In this document: piece after piece, positions 35,366-45,636 of the stretch | Layout of the letters: each line of letters opens with the position of its first letter | Position numbering within the stretch: the stretch's first letter is position 1 | Translations under genes and position numbers: made by a program | Assembly: GCF_013170705.1 (NCBI RefSeq) | Contig: NZ_CP033334.1 | Location: 1,178,001 to 1,242,000 of the forward strand | DNA: 64,000 nt | Reading direction: 5' to 3' | From: Mesorhizobium loti | Lineage (GTDB): Bacteria > Pseudomonadota > Alphaproteobacteria > Rhizobiales > Rhizobiaceae | The notes under the pieces: model-generated | What the model was told of the DNA's origin: nothing | What the model saw: the letters and a program-made list of their open reading frames with translations, nothing else | Database searches by the model: none

Positions 35366-36070
35366 TCAGACGATCAAGGCCTTGTCTCGCCACAGACGAA
35401 ATCCACCTTCGAAGGCGCGTGTGTTGTCACCGCGCCTGGACTCGGCCGGCAACTCGTCGAGCTTGTCGACATTGCCGCCGCCAATGATGACATAGTCTGG
35501 CTGCAGGGCGGCGCGCAGCCGGTTGACGACGTCGAAGACGTATTTGCGCCACTTCTTCTTGCCGTGCTTTTCCAAGCCGCGCTCGCCGACATAGTCCTCG
35601 AAGCTCCGGCCTTTCCGGTAGGGAAGATGGGCGAGCTCCATCGGCTGGCCGACATTGTCGAAGACCATCGCCGCACCGAGGCCGGTACCGAGGCCCAGGA
35701 ACAGCATGCGCCCGCCTTCATAGCTGCCGATGGCCTGCATCAGCGCATCATTGACCACCTTCACCGGCTTGCCGAACTGCGCGGCGAAATCGAAGCCGGC
35801 CCAACCCTTGCCGAGATTCATCGGGTCGAGCACCGGCTTGTTGTGACGCACCGGGCCCGGATAGCCCATCGATATGACGTCGTAGGGGAGGCCCTCGGCG
35901 AGCTTCTTCACCTTGTCGATCATCTGCTGCGGCGTCAGGTCCGGGCCGGAATCGTCCCGGCGCTCCGTGCCGCCGGCGCTGGTCAGGATCTTCACATGCG
36001 AGCCGCCAATGTCGATCGCCAGCACGATCTGCTCGGGGCCGGCTGCTGCTTGCTTCACCGCCTTGGCCAT
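35366..36070 (-). CDS. ppgK: Polyphosphate glucokinase-type ROK kinase
   Basis: The 234-residue protein has the phosphate-1 motif AIDIGGSHVKIL (about 20-31), the acceptor-binding VVNDALMQAIGSYEGG and the phosphate-2 motif FLGLGTGLGAAMV. It matches the polyphosphate/ATP glucokinase subgroup of ROK-like kinases. It phosphorylates glucose to glucose 6-phosphate. ATG 36070 follows GGAGG at good spacing; ATG 36088 overlaps the zwf stop and is possible. As last gene of the zwf-gnd operon it supplies the substrate for Zwf. Confidence 0.85.
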   Translation of the reverse strand: MAKAVKQAAAGPEQIVLAIDIGGSHVKILTSAGGTERRDDSGPDLTPQQMIDKVKKLAEGLPYDVISMGYPGPVRHNKPVLDPMNLGKGWAGFDFAAQFGKPVKVVNDALMQAIGSYEGGRMLFLGLGTGLGAAMVFDNVGQPMELAHLPYRKGRSFEDYVGERGLEKHGKKKWRKYVFDVVNRLRAALQPDYVIIGGGNVDKLDELPAESRRGDNTRAFEGGFRLWRDKALIV

Positions 36071-36084
36071 CGGGTCGCCTCCGC

Positions 36085-37461
36085 TCATGCCACCGGGTCG
36101 ATCCAGCCATTGGGCGGCCCGAAGCCGGCCATGGCGTCGGCCGGCCCCCATGTCTTCGGGTCGTAGAGATGCGGCGGCGTGGTGTCGCCAAGTACCGGTC
36201 CGACGATGCGCCAGGCGAGCTCGGCGGCGTCCTGGCGGGTGAAGAGCTGGCCATTGCCGTTCATGGCATCGCCGATCAGGCGCTCGTAGGGCGGCATGTC
36301 GGCCTTGCTGTCGTCGAGCGCCGTCAATTCCACCTGCTCGCCGACCATGTCGTCGCCGGGCGCCTTGCGCTGCGCGCCGATGGCGATCACCACCTGCGGA
36401 TCGATGCGGAAACGCACGTAATTCTGGTCGGCGGGCTTGATCGGATCGAAGACATCGAGCGGCGGGCGCTTCAGCCGCACCACCACCTCGGTGACATGCA
36501 CCGGCATGTTCTTGCCGGCGCGGATGAAGAACGGCACGTCCTGCCAGCGCCAGGTGTCGACGAAGAAGCGCACCGCCGCGAAGGTCTCCACCGGCGAGTT
36601 CGGCTTGACGCCGGGCTCGGCGAGGTAGCCGGTGAACTGGCCGCGCACGACATCGTCCCTGGTCAGCGTGCGGATCGCGCGCAGCACCTGCACCTTCTCG
36701 TCGATCAGGTCGTCGGCGGAGCGCCCGACCGGAGGTTCCATGGCGAGCAGCAAAAGGATGTTGAGCAGGTGGTTCTCGATGACGTCGCGGATGCAGCCGA
36801 CATCGTCATAGAATTTACCGCGGCCCTCGACGCCGAAATCCTCGGCCATGGTGATCTGCACGCTCTCGACGAAGTTGCGGTTCCAGATCGGCTCGAGGAA
36901 GGAGTTGGCGAAGCGGAAATAGAGCAGGTTCTGGATCGCTTCCTTGCCGAGATAGTGGTCGATGCGGAAGATCGACTGTTCGTCGAACACCAGATGCAGC
37001 ACGCGGTTCAGCCAGCGCGCCGATTGCAGATCATGGCCGAAGGGCTTTTCCACCATCAGCCGCGCGCCATGCGCGGTGCCCGACTGTTCCAGGCCTTGCA
37101 CGACAGTCTCGAACATGGTCGGCGGCACCGCCATGTAGTGCAGCGGACGCTGGGCGCTGCCGAGTGCGGTCTTCAGCTTCTCGAACGTGGCCGGGTCGCG
37201 ATAGTCGCCGCTGACATAGCGCAGCAGCGAGGCGAACTTGGCGAAGACTTTCTCGTCGATCTTGCCCAGCGCATTGACGATGCCGTCGCGGGCGCGGTCC
37301 TGCAACTGCTTCAAATCCCAGGCGTCGAAGGCGACGCCGATCACCGGCTCGGTGAGCGTGCCCTTGGCGACCATCTGGTAAAGTGCCGGAAATATCTTCT
37401 TGTGGGCAAGGTCGCCGGTCGCTCCGAAGAGCACCAGCGTGTCGGACCGTTCCTGGCTCAT
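36085..37461 (-). CDS. zwf: Glucose-6-phosphate 1-dehydrogenase
   Basis: The 458-residue enzyme oxidises glucose 6-phosphate to 6-phosphogluconolactone with NAD(P)+. Landmarks are the N-terminal [19 protein letters not shown], the active-site [15 protein letters not shown] and the distal [18 protein letters not shown]. It is somewhat shorter than the ~490 residues usual for proteobacterial Zwf, though no landmark is missing. ATG 37461 (MSQERSD) is favoured. It lies between gnd and ppgK. No 6-phosphogluconolactonase gene is present in the window. Confidence 0.96.
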   Translation of the reverse strand: MSQERSDTLVLFGATGDLAHKKIFPALYQMVAKGTLTEPVIGVAFDAWDLKQLQDRARDGIVNALGKIDEKVFAKFASLLRYVSGDYRDPATFEKLKTALGSAQRPLHYMAVPPTMFETVVQGLEQSGTAHGARLMVEKPFGHDLQSARWLNRVLHLVFDEQSIFRIDHYLGKEAIQNLLYFRFANSFLEPIWNRNFVESVQITMAEDFGVEGRGKFYDDVGCIRDVIENHLLNILLLLAMEPPVGRSADDLIDEKVQVLRAIRTLTRDDVVRGQFTGYLAEPGVKPNSPVETFAAVRFFVDTWRWQDVPFFIRAGKNMPVHVTEVVVRLKRPPLDVFDPIKPADQNYVRFRIDPQVVIAIGAQRKAPGDDMVGEQVELTALDDSKADMPPYERLIGDAMNGNGQLFTRQDAAELAWRIVGPVLGDTTPPHLYDPKTWGPADAMAGFGPPNGWIDPVA

Positions 37462-37483
37462 GCGTGCGTCTCCCGCTGTGGCA

Positions 37484-38500
37484 TCACTGGCCAGCCTTTG
37501 GCTTCTCGACATGGCCGCCGAAGGCATAACGCATGGCGGACAACAGCTTGTCGGCGAATTCGGATTCGCCTTGCGAGGAGAAGCGGTCGAACAAGGCCGA
37601 GGACAGCACCGGCGCCGGGACGCCGGTATCGATCGCCGCCTTCAGCGTCCAGCGGCCTTCGCCCGAATCCGAAACGCGCCCGCCGAAATTCGCCAGGCCC
37701 GGATCGCTCTTCAGCGCGCCGGCGGTGAGATCGAGCAGCCAGGAACCGATGACGCTGCCATGCCGCCAGACCTCGGCCACCTGGGGAAGGTCGATGTCGA
37801 ACTGATAATATTGCGGGTTCTCCAGCGGGCTGGTCTCGGCGTCCGCCGTCCGTTGCCGCTTGCCGGCATTGGCCGATTTCAGGATGTTCATGCCTTCGGC
37901 ATAGGCGGCCATGACGCCATATTCGATGCCGTTATGCACCATCTTGACGAAGTGGCCTGCGCCGCTCGGTCCGCAATGCAGGTAGCCGAAGGGCGCGGTC
38001 CCGGCCGCCTTGTCGGGAGCGGGCGAGCCGGCATCGGCGCCCGGCGCCAGCGTGGCGAAGACGGAATCGAGGTGCTGCACCGCCACGTCCGGGCCGCCGA
38101 TCATCAGGCAGTAGCCACGCTCCAGTCCCCAGACACCGCCGCTGGTGCCGACATCGACAAGATGGATACCCTTGGCTGCCAGTTTCGCGGCCTGGTCGAC
38201 GGCGTCGTGATAATAGGAATTGCCGCCGTCTATGACGATGTCGCCGGGCTCCATCAGCGCCGCGACCTGATCGATGATCTTGCCTGTTATCGCGGCCGGC
38301 AGCATCAGCCAGACACAGCGCGGCTTGGCGAGCTTGCCGACGAATTCCGTGAGGGAAGCCGCCCCCAGGGCGCCGTCGCTCACCAGGGCCGCGACGCTGG
38401 CGGGGTTGATGTCGTAGACGACGCATTCATGGCCGTCGCGCATCAGGCGGCGGACCATGTTGGCGCCCATCCGGCCCAGTCCCATCATTCCGATCTGCAT
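37484..38500 (-). CDS. gnd: 6-Phosphogluconate dehydrogenase (decarboxylating, short form)
   Basis: The 338-residue enzyme turns 6-phosphogluconate into ribulose 5-phosphate and CO2. The Rossmann motif is [16 protein letters not shown], substrate binding [10 protein letters not shown] and the catalytic lysine is in [16 protein letters not shown]. It belongs to the short (~330 residue) type related to YqeC/GntZ, often NAD-preferring. The start ATG 38500 is clear. It follows the GH15 gene by 55 bases and precedes zwf by 22, so these are one operon. Confidence 0.95.
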   Translation of the reverse strand: MQIGMMGLGRMGANMVRRLMRDGHECVVYDINPASVAALVSDGALGAASLTEFVGKLAKPRCVWLMLPAAITGKIIDQVAALMEPGDIVIDGGNSYYHDAVDQAAKLAAKGIHLVDVGTSGGVWGLERGYCLMIGGPDVAVQHLDSVFATLAPGADAGSPAPDKAAGTAPFGYLHCGPSGAGHFVKMVHNGIEYGVMAAYAEGMNILKSANAGKRQRTADAETSPLENPQYYQFDIDLPQVAEVWRHGSVIGSWLLDLTAGALKSDPGLANFGGRVSDSGEGRWTLKAAIDTGVPAPVLSSALFDRFSSQGESEFADKLLSAMRYAFGGHVEKPKAGQ

Positions 38501-38555
38501 GGTTTCGTCCCGATTGTTTGAGGAAAGAACAAATCTATCGGCCCCGCTGCCTTAA

Positions 38556-40964
38556 TCATGATGCGTCGATGCCGACGCTGAAGTCGACATTCTCCCAACG
38601 CATCGCATCGGGCCAGAAAAAAGTGAAGACGAGGGTGTCTCCCGGCTCCAGTCCGGCGACCGGCAGGTCGACCAGATGAACGCCGAAAGCGTTCTCGCTG
38701 GTTTTGTGGTCCTGGACCGTCAGCCATTTGTCGCTGCTCCAATGGACAACGCCCGGCGCCGAAAGCTCGACGCGCAAAACCTTGCCGGCCGGGATGGAGC
38801 GGATCTTGTTGTTGAAGCGCCATGTCCTGAGCGGCGAGCTTGTCTTGCCCTTGATGTAGCGCTCGACGCCTTGCGGCGGCATGTCGAAGACCGCGCCGTC
38901 GCGCAGCGAGCGCAACAGCTTGATGTGCTCGGCATGTGCCCAGACCAGCGGCATGGCGCTGCCCGACGGTTTGCCAAGCCACAACTCGCGGTCCGGCACA
39001 TCCGCGTTGTCCCAAACCTGTTCCGGTAGCAGCCCGCCTATGCCCGCCGAACGCTCGAAGGTCTCGAGAAGCTGCACGGCTTTCTCCTTGCGGCCGGCGG
39101 CAAGCTCGTAATGCGCCCGCTCGCCGGCGAGCAAGGGCCAGGCGCGTCCCTGGCCGGTGCCGTCAAAAGGCGCGCCGTCCTCGTGCTCGCCATAGCCGTC
39201 ACTGGTGTAGCGGTACCAGACCGGGCCTTGCGGCAGATCGCAACGCAAAAGCGCATCGACGGCCTTGACCGTATCGACGATGCGCGGATCGTCGGCCGCC
39301 CTGAGGCCAAAGCGAACCAGGGCCAGGGCGTCGGGACTGACTATGGCTTCCGCCGGTTTGTCGGTGTCGGCCGGTGGACGGTTCTTGATCGGCACGAAGC
39401 CGTCCTTCGGCGTGGCGGCGCCCGCATCGTCCGGCGGCGCGATGCGGACATAATAGCCTGTGACGCCTGCGTCGATGGAGAGCTGAGTGCCCGTGACGTA
39501 GGTCCAGCGTTCGATCTGATCGTTCCAGCAATCAGCGGTTTCGCGCAGGTAGTTTGCCGGCTCACTCTTTCCGGCGACATCCAGCATGTCGGCGGCGGCA
39601 AGCAGCGCGGCGATCTCGACGGCCAGCGTGAACGGGCTGTATCCGGCGTCCTCCTCCCAGCGGTCCTCGCCGGTGACGGGTCCGTTGCGCACGACATAGG
39701 AAGCGGCGGCTTCGATCATGGCCATGAAATCGGCGAGCCTGGCACGCGGCAGATGGCCCGCGCGGCGCAAGGCGTCGGCCAGAAGCAGCGGAAAGGCGCA
39801 TTCGTCCATCTGGATGCCGGGCCAGTAGGCGGTGCCGTCCGACCAGACATTCTGCGGCCAGTGACCGTCCGGCTGCTGGATCGAGCGCAGATAGGCCAGG
39901 ATCTGCAGCGCCTGCTTGCCGTCGCCGGCGGCAAGGAAACCGCCAGCCGTCTCGACCAGGTCGCGGGGCCAGACTAGGTGGTAGCCGCCGAGATCGTCGT
40001 CGCCCTTGTTGAAGCCCCATGGGATCGACAGGCTGGCAACGGCGGCGCCGGGTCTCGCGACCGAGAGATGCGTGGCCAGAACCGCGGTGCTCACACGGTA
40101 GGTGTTCAGCCCGGAGGCGGTGTGGCGGTCGAGCTTCTCCAGCCCGGTCTGAAATGCCCGCCAGTTCCCGACATAGGTTTCGGCGGCGGCGTCGAAACCC
40201 TGCTTGAGACTGGCCAGCGCCAGGTCCGCGGCTGCTTCCGGCGAAGCGCCGAAGCCAAGCGCCAGCAAGGCCGTGGTCTTGCCAGGGGAAAAGCCGATCT
40301 CACCGGTCAGCGCGACATTGCCGTCTTCCGCCCGCTGGCAGGAGGGATCGAGCGCACCGCCGTTCTGCAATTGCTGCCATCCGTCGGAGAAACCGACATA
40401 GCCGGCCGAGCAGTCATGCCAGGGCAGTGAGGAAGCCAGCGCCAGGGAGACGCCGCGCCCCGTGGCGAAGAGCATGCGCTGGCCCTTGTGTTCGCCAACC
40501 CAGGCGGTATTGCCCATGCCCGCGTTGACGAGGTGCGGCGCAAGCAGCGCGTGGACATGGTAGCCGGCTGCTGGACCTTTCAGCGGCACGAATGCAATCT
40601 CCTGCAGCAGGACAGGCCGTTTCGGATCCGTAATGATGCGTTTTTCGATACGGTAGGCGCCGTCCGCCGCGGTGTTGGTCAGCCTGTAGCCCGGCACGCC
40701 GTCCTCGAACGGCGCGATGGCGTGCGCGGCGTCGCGCTTCTCTTCCGAGAAATAGCCGCCGGGGCCGGTGACGATCAGCTCCATGTCGCGCGTGCAGGCG
40801 CTGTCGAGACGCGGATAATAGATCTCGTTCAAGATGCCGTGACTGATGGTGAACCAGAGCGGGCTCCTGGCCGAAAACGCGGTGCCGACGCCACTCTTGG
40901 CGCTTGATGTCCAGCGCGCCGGTATTCCGGGGGCGCCTTTGGCGACGGTCGGCGTTACTGCCAT
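38556..40964 (-). CDS. Glycoside hydrolase family 15 (glucoamylase/glucodextranase-type)
   Basis: The 802-residue protein has an N-terminal beta domain of the bacterial glucodextranase type (about 15-275) and a C-terminal (alpha/alpha)6 barrel (about 290-690), then a beta tail. General acid and base regions are visible as WEEDAGYSP and GLLPEQVWDNADVPD. It releases glucose from alpha-glucans. No signal peptide is seen, so it probably acts in the cytoplasm. ATG 40964 follows GGAGG. It begins the operon GH15-gnd-zwf-ppgK, a self-contained route from glucan to pentose phosphate. Confidence 0.9.
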   Translation of the reverse strand: MAVTPTVAKGAPGIPARWTSSAKSGVGTAFSARSPLWFTISHGILNEIYYPRLDSACTRDMELIVTGPGGYFSEEKRDAAHAIAPFEDGVPGYRLTNTAADGAYRIEKRIITDPKRPVLLQEIAFVPLKGPAAGYHVHALLAPHLVNAGMGNTAWVGEHKGQRMLFATGRGVSLALASSLPWHDCSAGYVGFSDGWQQLQNGGALDPSCQRAEDGNVALTGEIGFSPGKTTALLALGFGASPEAAADLALASLKQGFDAAAETYVGNWRAFQTGLEKLDRHTASGLNTYRVSTAVLATHLSVARPGAAVASLSIPWGFNKGDDDLGGYHLVWPRDLVETAGGFLAAGDGKQALQILAYLRSIQQPDGHWPQNVWSDGTAYWPGIQMDECAFPLLLADALRRAGHLPRARLADFMAMIEAAASYVVRNGPVTGEDRWEEDAGYSPFTLAVEIAALLAAADMLDVAGKSEPANYLRETADCWNDQIERWTYVTGTQLSIDAGVTGYYVRIAPPDDAGAATPKDGFVPIKNRPPADTDKPAEAIVSPDALALVRFGLRAADDPRIVDTVKAVDALLRCDLPQGPVWYRYTSDGYGEHEDGAPFDGTGQGRAWPLLAGERAHYELAAGRKEKAVQLLETFERSAGIGGLLPEQVWDNADVPDRELWLGKPSGSAMPLVWAHAEHIKLLRSLRDGAVFDMPPQGVERYIKGKTSSPLRTWRFNNKIRSIPAGKVLRVELSAPGVVHWSSDKWLTVQDHKTSENAFGVHLVDLPVAGLEPGDTLVFTFFWPDAMRWENVDFSVGIDAS

Positions 40965-41160
40965 CAAATGGCCTCCTGTCGTGCTCCTAGACCATGTGCG
41001 GGCGGCTTTTTCAATCATCGCACCGCAAGTTGATCGAAGGCACGCCAAGCTTTGCAGTTGACAGCTTGCGGTTCGTCTGAATTTGTCTGACAATAGATAA
41101 AAAACAGGGACTGTGCGTAACGATCATCAGGCAAAACTAGCAACTTTGGGAGGAAATCAT

Positions 41161-42174
41161 ATGAAGAAACTGCTCGTTCTGGGTGCGCTGACGGTTATGT
41201 TGGCCTCGGGCACCGCACTTGCCGACACCAGCGGCAAGAAGATCGCGTTCTCCAACAATTACGCCGGCAATTCGTGGCGGCAAGCCATGCTCGACAGCTA
41301 CGGCATCGTCACCAAGAAGGCGGTCGCCGACAAGATCGTCGGCGCGGCCGACATCTTCACCACCGCCGACAAGGAGGTGCCGACGCAGGCAGCCCAGGTG
41401 CAGAACCTCATCCTGCAGGGCTATGACGCCATCGTCATCAACGCCGCCTCGCCGGATGCGCTCAACGGCGCCATCAAGCAGGCCTGCGACGCCGGGATCG
41501 TGGTCGTCTCCTTCGACGGCATCGTCACCGAGCCCTGCGCCTATCGCGTCGTTGTCGACTTCAAGGATATGGGCAAGCAGGAAATCGAGCAGATGGCCAA
41601 GTTCCAGCCGAAGGGCGGGAACCTGCTGGAAATCCGCGGCCTTGCCGGCACATCCATCGACGATGCCATCCATGCCGGTATCCTCGAGGGCGTCGCCGCC
41701 CATCCCGAATTCAAGATCGTCGGTTCGGTGACCGGCGACTGGGACCAGACGACGGCGCAGAAAGCGGTCGCGACCATCTTGCCCTCGCTGCCCGATGTCG
41801 TCGGCATCGTCGATCAGGGCGGGGACGGCTATGGCGCGGCACAGGCTTTCGCCGCCGCCAAAAAGCCGCGCCCGACCATCATCATGGGCAACCGCCAGGA
41901 CGAGCTGAAGTGGTGGAAGGAACAGAAGGACAAGGACGGCTACAAGACCTGGTCGGCTTCGATCGCACCCGGCGTGTCCTCGCTTGCCTTCTGGGTGGCG
42001 CAACAGGTGCTCGACGGCCGCAAGGATATTCCGCACGATCTCCTGGTGCCATATCTGGCCTTCACCCAGGACGATTTCGAGGCCGCGCTGCCGAAGATCA
42101 AGGAAGGCGGCGTCGCGACCCACGAATACAGCCAGGCAGATGCAATGGCGGCCATCAAAGCCAACATCAAGTGA
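41161..42174 (+). CDS. Sugar ABC transporter substrate-binding protein (RbsB-type)
   Basis: The 337-residue protein begins with a Sec signal peptide (KKLLVLGALTVMLASG, cleavage after ALA at residue ~21) and then a type I periplasmic binding domain of the RbsB/pentose-hexose class (KIAFSNNYAGNSWRQAM, DAIVINAASPDALNGAI). GGGAGG lies at good distance before the ATG. It delivers an unknown sugar or polyol to the permeases encoded downstream. A TTGACA -35-like box at 41058 is the only promoter hint. It is divergent from the GH15 operon. Confidence 0.92.
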   Translation: MKKLLVLGALTVMLASGTALADTSGKKIAFSNNYAGNSWRQAMLDSYGIVTKKAVADKIVGAADIFTTADKEVPTQAAQVQNLILQGYDAIVINAASPDALNGAIKQACDAGIVVVSFDGIVTEPCAYRVVVDFKDMGKQEIEQMAKFQPKGGNLLEIRGLAGTSIDDAIHAGILEGVAAHPEFKIVGSVTGDWDQTTAQKAVATILPSLPDVVGIVDQGGDGYGAAQAFAAAKKPRPTIIMGNRQDELKWWKEQKDKDGYKTWSASIAPGVSSLAFWVAQQVLDGRKDIPHDLLVPYLAFTQDDFEAALPKIKEGGVATHEYSQADAMAAIKANIK

Positions 42175-42223
42175 GCATCGCGGCAGCGTTGCCGTCCGTA
42201 TCGCCGAGCGGGTACCGTTGAGC

Positions 42224-43693
42224 ATGCCTGAAGGGAACGCTGACATCATCAGACTGAACGGCGCCGAAAAACATTTCGGCGCCGTTCGCGCGCTGGGCGG
42301 GGTGGATTTTCATGTCGGGCCTGGCGAGTGCGTCGGCCTGGTCGGCCACAATGGCGCCGGCAAATCGACGCTGATGCACATGGTGGCGGGCACGATGGTG
42401 CCCGACAGCGGCAAGATCGGCGTGCATGGCGGCATCGAGGAGAACTACTCGGTGTCGCGTGCGCAAAAACTCGGCATACGTTGCGTGTTCCAGGAACTGT
42501 CACTCTGCCCCAACCTCAGTGTCGCCGAGAACACGCGCATCAACCATGCCTCGCTCTCCGGCTTCGGCTGGCGGCGCAATGCGGCCGCGCTGATCACCGC
42601 CAAGCTGGACGAGATCTTCCCGGACCATGGCATCTCGGCCTGGGACATTGTCGGCGACCTCTCGATCGGGCGGCGCCAGATGGTCGAGGTGGCGCGCGCC
42701 TTCACGGTCACCCAGGACCGGCTCGATCTCGTCATTCTCGACGAGCCGACATCGTCGCTCGACGCGCATACGGCCGGTCAATTGCTGGCCTTCGTGCGCC
42801 GCTTCGTCGCCGGCGGCAAGAGCTGCATCCTGATCTCGCATGTGCTGGGCGAGGTGCTGAAGAACGCCGACCGGATCGTGGTGATGCGCGACGGCAAGGT
42901 GGTGGCGTCGGATGCGGCCGATGTCTTCGACCGCGACCGGCTGGTGACGGTGATGGGCGGCGCGGAAGCACGCCGCAAGATCGCGGCGCAAGCGGCTGCC
43001 GCGAAACCCGGGGCGGGTCCGCTGCGGGTGCGGGCACGGCCCGCCGCGCAGAAGGATGGCGCCGACCTCGAGGCGCGGGCCGGCGAGATCATCGGCCTTG
43101 CCGGATTGGCCGGTCATGGCCAGACCGACCTGCTGCTGGCGATCTTCAGCGGAGCCTCGCGTGCCAAGACGGGGATCGAGGTGACCGCGCCAGTGGCGCT
43201 TGTCGCGGGCGACCGTCAGTCGGACGGCATCTTCCCGCAATGGTCGATCGCGCAGAACATCGGCATCCGTTCGCTGGCGCGCCTGCGCAAGGGGTTGTTG
43301 ATCTCGCCACAGCGCGAGGCCGAACTTGCCGAGGCCTGGCAGAAGAGGATCGGCATCCGCACGCCCGACATGAACAACAACATCTTCTCGCTGTCGGGCG
43401 GCAACCAGCAGAAGGCATTGTTCGCCCGCGCGCTCGGCTCCGACGCGCAGATCGTGCTGATGGACGACCCGATGCGCGGCGTCGACATCGGCACCAAGCT
43501 CGAAGTGTACGACCTCGTGCGCGAGGAGGCTGGCCGCGGCCGCACCTTCCTCTGGTACACGACCGAAACCGAAGAGCTCGACAATTGCGACCACGTCTAT
43601 GTCTTCAAGAACGGCCGCATCGTCGCCAACCTCACGCGCGACGAACTGACGGAGGAAAAGATCATCCAGTCCTCGTTCGGCGATGCGGCCTGA
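42224..43693 (+). CDS. Sugar ABC transporter ATP-binding protein (RbsA-type)
   Basis: The 489-residue protein is a tandem ATPase. The first half has Walker A GHNGAGKST (about 43-51), signature LSIGRRQ and Walker B VILDEPTSSLD. The second half lacks a normal Walker A (GLAGLAGHGQTD), as is usual for RbsA-type proteins, but keeps LSGGNQQKALFARAL and a Walker B region. It energises import of the unknown sugar. ATG 42224 is taken as start, 49 bases after the binding-protein gene. Confidence 0.92.
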   Translation: MPEGNADIIRLNGAEKHFGAVRALGGVDFHVGPGECVGLVGHNGAGKSTLMHMVAGTMVPDSGKIGVHGGIEENYSVSRAQKLGIRCVFQELSLCPNLSVAENTRINHASLSGFGWRRNAAALITAKLDEIFPDHGISAWDIVGDLSIGRRQMVEVARAFTVTQDRLDLVILDEPTSSLDAHTAGQLLAFVRRFVAGGKSCILISHVLGEVLKNADRIVVMRDGKVVASDAADVFDRDRLVTVMGGAEARRKIAAQAAAAKPGAGPLRVRARPAAQKDGADLEARAGEIIGLAGLAGHGQTDLLLAIFSGASRAKTGIEVTAPVALVAGDRQSDGIFPQWSIAQNIGIRSLARLRKGLLISPQREAELAEAWQKRIGIRTPDMNNNIFSLSGGNQQKALFARALGSDAQIVLMDDPMRGVDIGTKLEVYDLVREEAGRGRTFLWYTTETEELDNCDHVYVFKNGRIVANLTRDELTEEKIIQSSFGDAA

Positions 43694-44675
43694 GATGACG
43701 GCAGCATCCATCGACAATGGCTTCAAAGGGGCGGCGGCGCGCAATGCGGCGGCGCGCGCCCGCCTGCTGCGTGGCTTGCTGCCGGCGCTGTCCTTGGCGC
43801 TGGTGCTGCTCGCCATTGCCTGGCTCAATCCACGCGCGATCAGCTATTTCGGCTTCAGCCTGATGCTGAACCTGGCGATCCCGATCGCGCTGGCGACGAT
43901 CGCGCAGATGTTCGTCATATCAGGCAATGAGCTCGACCTGTCGATCGGCACGTTTGTCGGTTTCGTCGGCTGTGTCACCGCGACCTGGCTGAAGGACGCG
44001 CCGCTCATCGGCGTCGCCATCCTGCTCGGCTCGATCGGCGTCTATGCGCTGCTCGGCGCGCTGATCCATCTGCGCAATCTGCCTTCCATCGTGGTGACGC
44101 TCGGCATGAGTTTCGTCTGGCAGGGGTTGGCCATTCTCGTCCTGCCCAAGCCCGGCGGCAAGGCGCCGGACTGGCTGCTGGCGATCATGTCGTTCAAGCC
44201 GCCTTTCATTCCTTTCCCGATCATCGCGGCGCTGCTGATCGGTCTCATTGTCCATTTTGGCCTGATGCGCACCTCCTATGGCGTGATCCTGCGCGGTTCC
44301 GGCGGCAATCCGGCAGCGCTTCGACGTGCCGGCTGGTCGTTGCTCAAAACCAAGGTCGTGCTGTTCGCGCTGGCCGGCCTGTTCGGCGTGCTGTCCGGCA
44401 TGGCGCTGATCGGCATCACCACCTCGGCCGACGCCAATATCGGCAATGGCTACACGCTGCTGGCGATCGCCGGCGTCATCCTCGGCGGCGGCGAATTCGT
44501 CGGCGGCCGGGTGTCGCCGATCGGCGCGGTGATCGGCGCGCTGACGCTGGCGCTGGCGGCCTCGCCGCTGCTCACCTTCATGCACATTCCACCCGACTGG
44601 CAGGTGGCCGCCAACGGCGCCATCCTGATCATCGTGCTGGCGGCGCGGGTGCTGATCAGCCGCAGGGAGAGGTGA
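43683..44675 (+). CDS. Sugar ABC transporter permease 1 (RbsC-type)
   Basis: The 330-residue protein has about nine predicted membrane helices and the RbsC/inner-membrane permease signatures MFVISGNELDLSIGTFVGF and LLAIAGVILGGGEFVGGRV. The start ATG 43683 overlaps the ATPase gene; ATG 43695 is an alternative. With permease 2 it forms the heterodimeric channel of the importer. Confidence 0.93.
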   Translation: MRPEMTAASIDNGFKGAAARNAAARARLLRGLLPALSLALVLLAIAWLNPRAISYFGFSLMLNLAIPIALATIAQMFVISGNELDLSIGTFVGFVGCVTATWLKDAPLIGVAILLGSIGVYALLGALIHLRNLPSIVVTLGMSFVWQGLAILVLPKPGGKAPDWLLAIMSFKPPFIPFPIIAALLIGLIVHFGLMRTSYGVILRGSGGNPAALRRAGWSLLKTKVVLFALAGLFGVLSGMALIGITTSADANIGNGYTLLAIAGVILGGGEFVGGRVSPIGAVIGALTLALAASPLLTFMHIPPDWQVAANGAILIIVLAARVLISRRER

Positions 44676-44679
44676 GGCG

Positions 44680-45627
44680 ATGGTCTTGGTGAAATCGCTG
44701 GCCGCCAAACCCTGGGTCTGGTCGTTCGTCGGCGCGCTTGTCGTGTGGCTGGCGACGATCGCCTTCACCGGCGGCCATGGCGCCGGCGGCATGGTCACGG
44801 CGGCACTCTCGCTCGCGGTGTTCACCGTCATCGTCGGCGTCGGCCAGATGTTCGTCATCACGCTCGGGCCCGGCAATGTCGACCTGTCGCTGCCGGCCAA
44901 TATCGGGCTCGCCAGTGCCGTTGCCATGAAGGTGATGGCCGGCAGCGACGCCATGATCGTGGTCGGGCTGCTTGCCGCGCTCGCCTGCGGCGCGGCGATC
45001 GGCGCGGTCAACTACCTGCTGATCTGGGCGCTGCGCATTCCACCGATCATCGCCACCTTGTCGGCGAGCTTCATCATCCAGTCGATCGACATCAGCTATG
45101 GGCGCGGGCTGCAGATCAAGCCGCCGCCCGGTTTCGCCGATTTCACCAATTGGCAGATCCTGGGCATTCCCGTGCTGGCGATCCTGACCGTGCTGTTCAC
45201 CATCGGGGCGGCCATCGCCTTGCAGCGCATGATCTATGGCCGCTCGGTGCTGGCGATCGGCCAGAACATCCGCGCCGCGTGGCTCGCCGGCGTCAATGTC
45301 GGCCGCATCCGCTTCCTCACCTATACGCTGTCGGGGGCGCTCGGCGGCATCGACGGTGCGCTGCTCGCCGGTTATTTCCGTGGCGCCAATGTCGATATCG
45401 GCAATGAATACCTGCTGGCCTCGATCGCTGTCGTCGTCATCGGCGGCACGTCGGTCGCCGGCGGCAAGGCCAATGTGCCGGGTGTGTGGGGCGCGGCGCT
45501 GTTCCTGGTGTTGCTGCTCACCATGCTCAACACGTTCGGCGTCAGCGCCGGCGTGCGGTTGCTGCTGACGGGGCTGATCATCGTCGGCGTCATTACGGCT
45601 GCCGGTGGGGAGAAGGCGGTGCGCTGA
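44680..45627 (+). CDS. Sugar ABC transporter permease 2 (RbsC-type)
   Basis: The 315-residue protein is a paralogue of permease 1, with MFVITLGPGNVDLSLPANIG and ASIAVVVIGGTSVAGGKANV in the expected places. The two permeases probably pair, as in other two-permease carbohydrate importers. It closes the four-gene operon; the convergent TetR gene ends ten bases beyond it. There is no catabolic gene inside the operon that would name the sugar. Confidence 0.93.
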   Translation: MVLVKSLAAKPWVWSFVGALVVWLATIAFTGGHGAGGMVTAALSLAVFTVIVGVGQMFVITLGPGNVDLSLPANIGLASAVAMKVMAGSDAMIVVGLLAALACGAAIGAVNYLLIWALRIPPIIATLSASFIIQSIDISYGRGLQIKPPPGFADFTNWQILGIPVLAILTVLFTIGAAIALQRMIYGRSVLAIGQNIRAAWLAGVNVGRIRFLTYTLSGALGGIDGALLAGYFRGANVDIGNEYLLASIAVVVIGGTSVAGGKANVPGVWGAALFLVLLLTMLNTFGVSAGVRLLLTGLIIVGVITAAGGEKAVR

Positions 45628-45636
45628 GTCGTCCGG

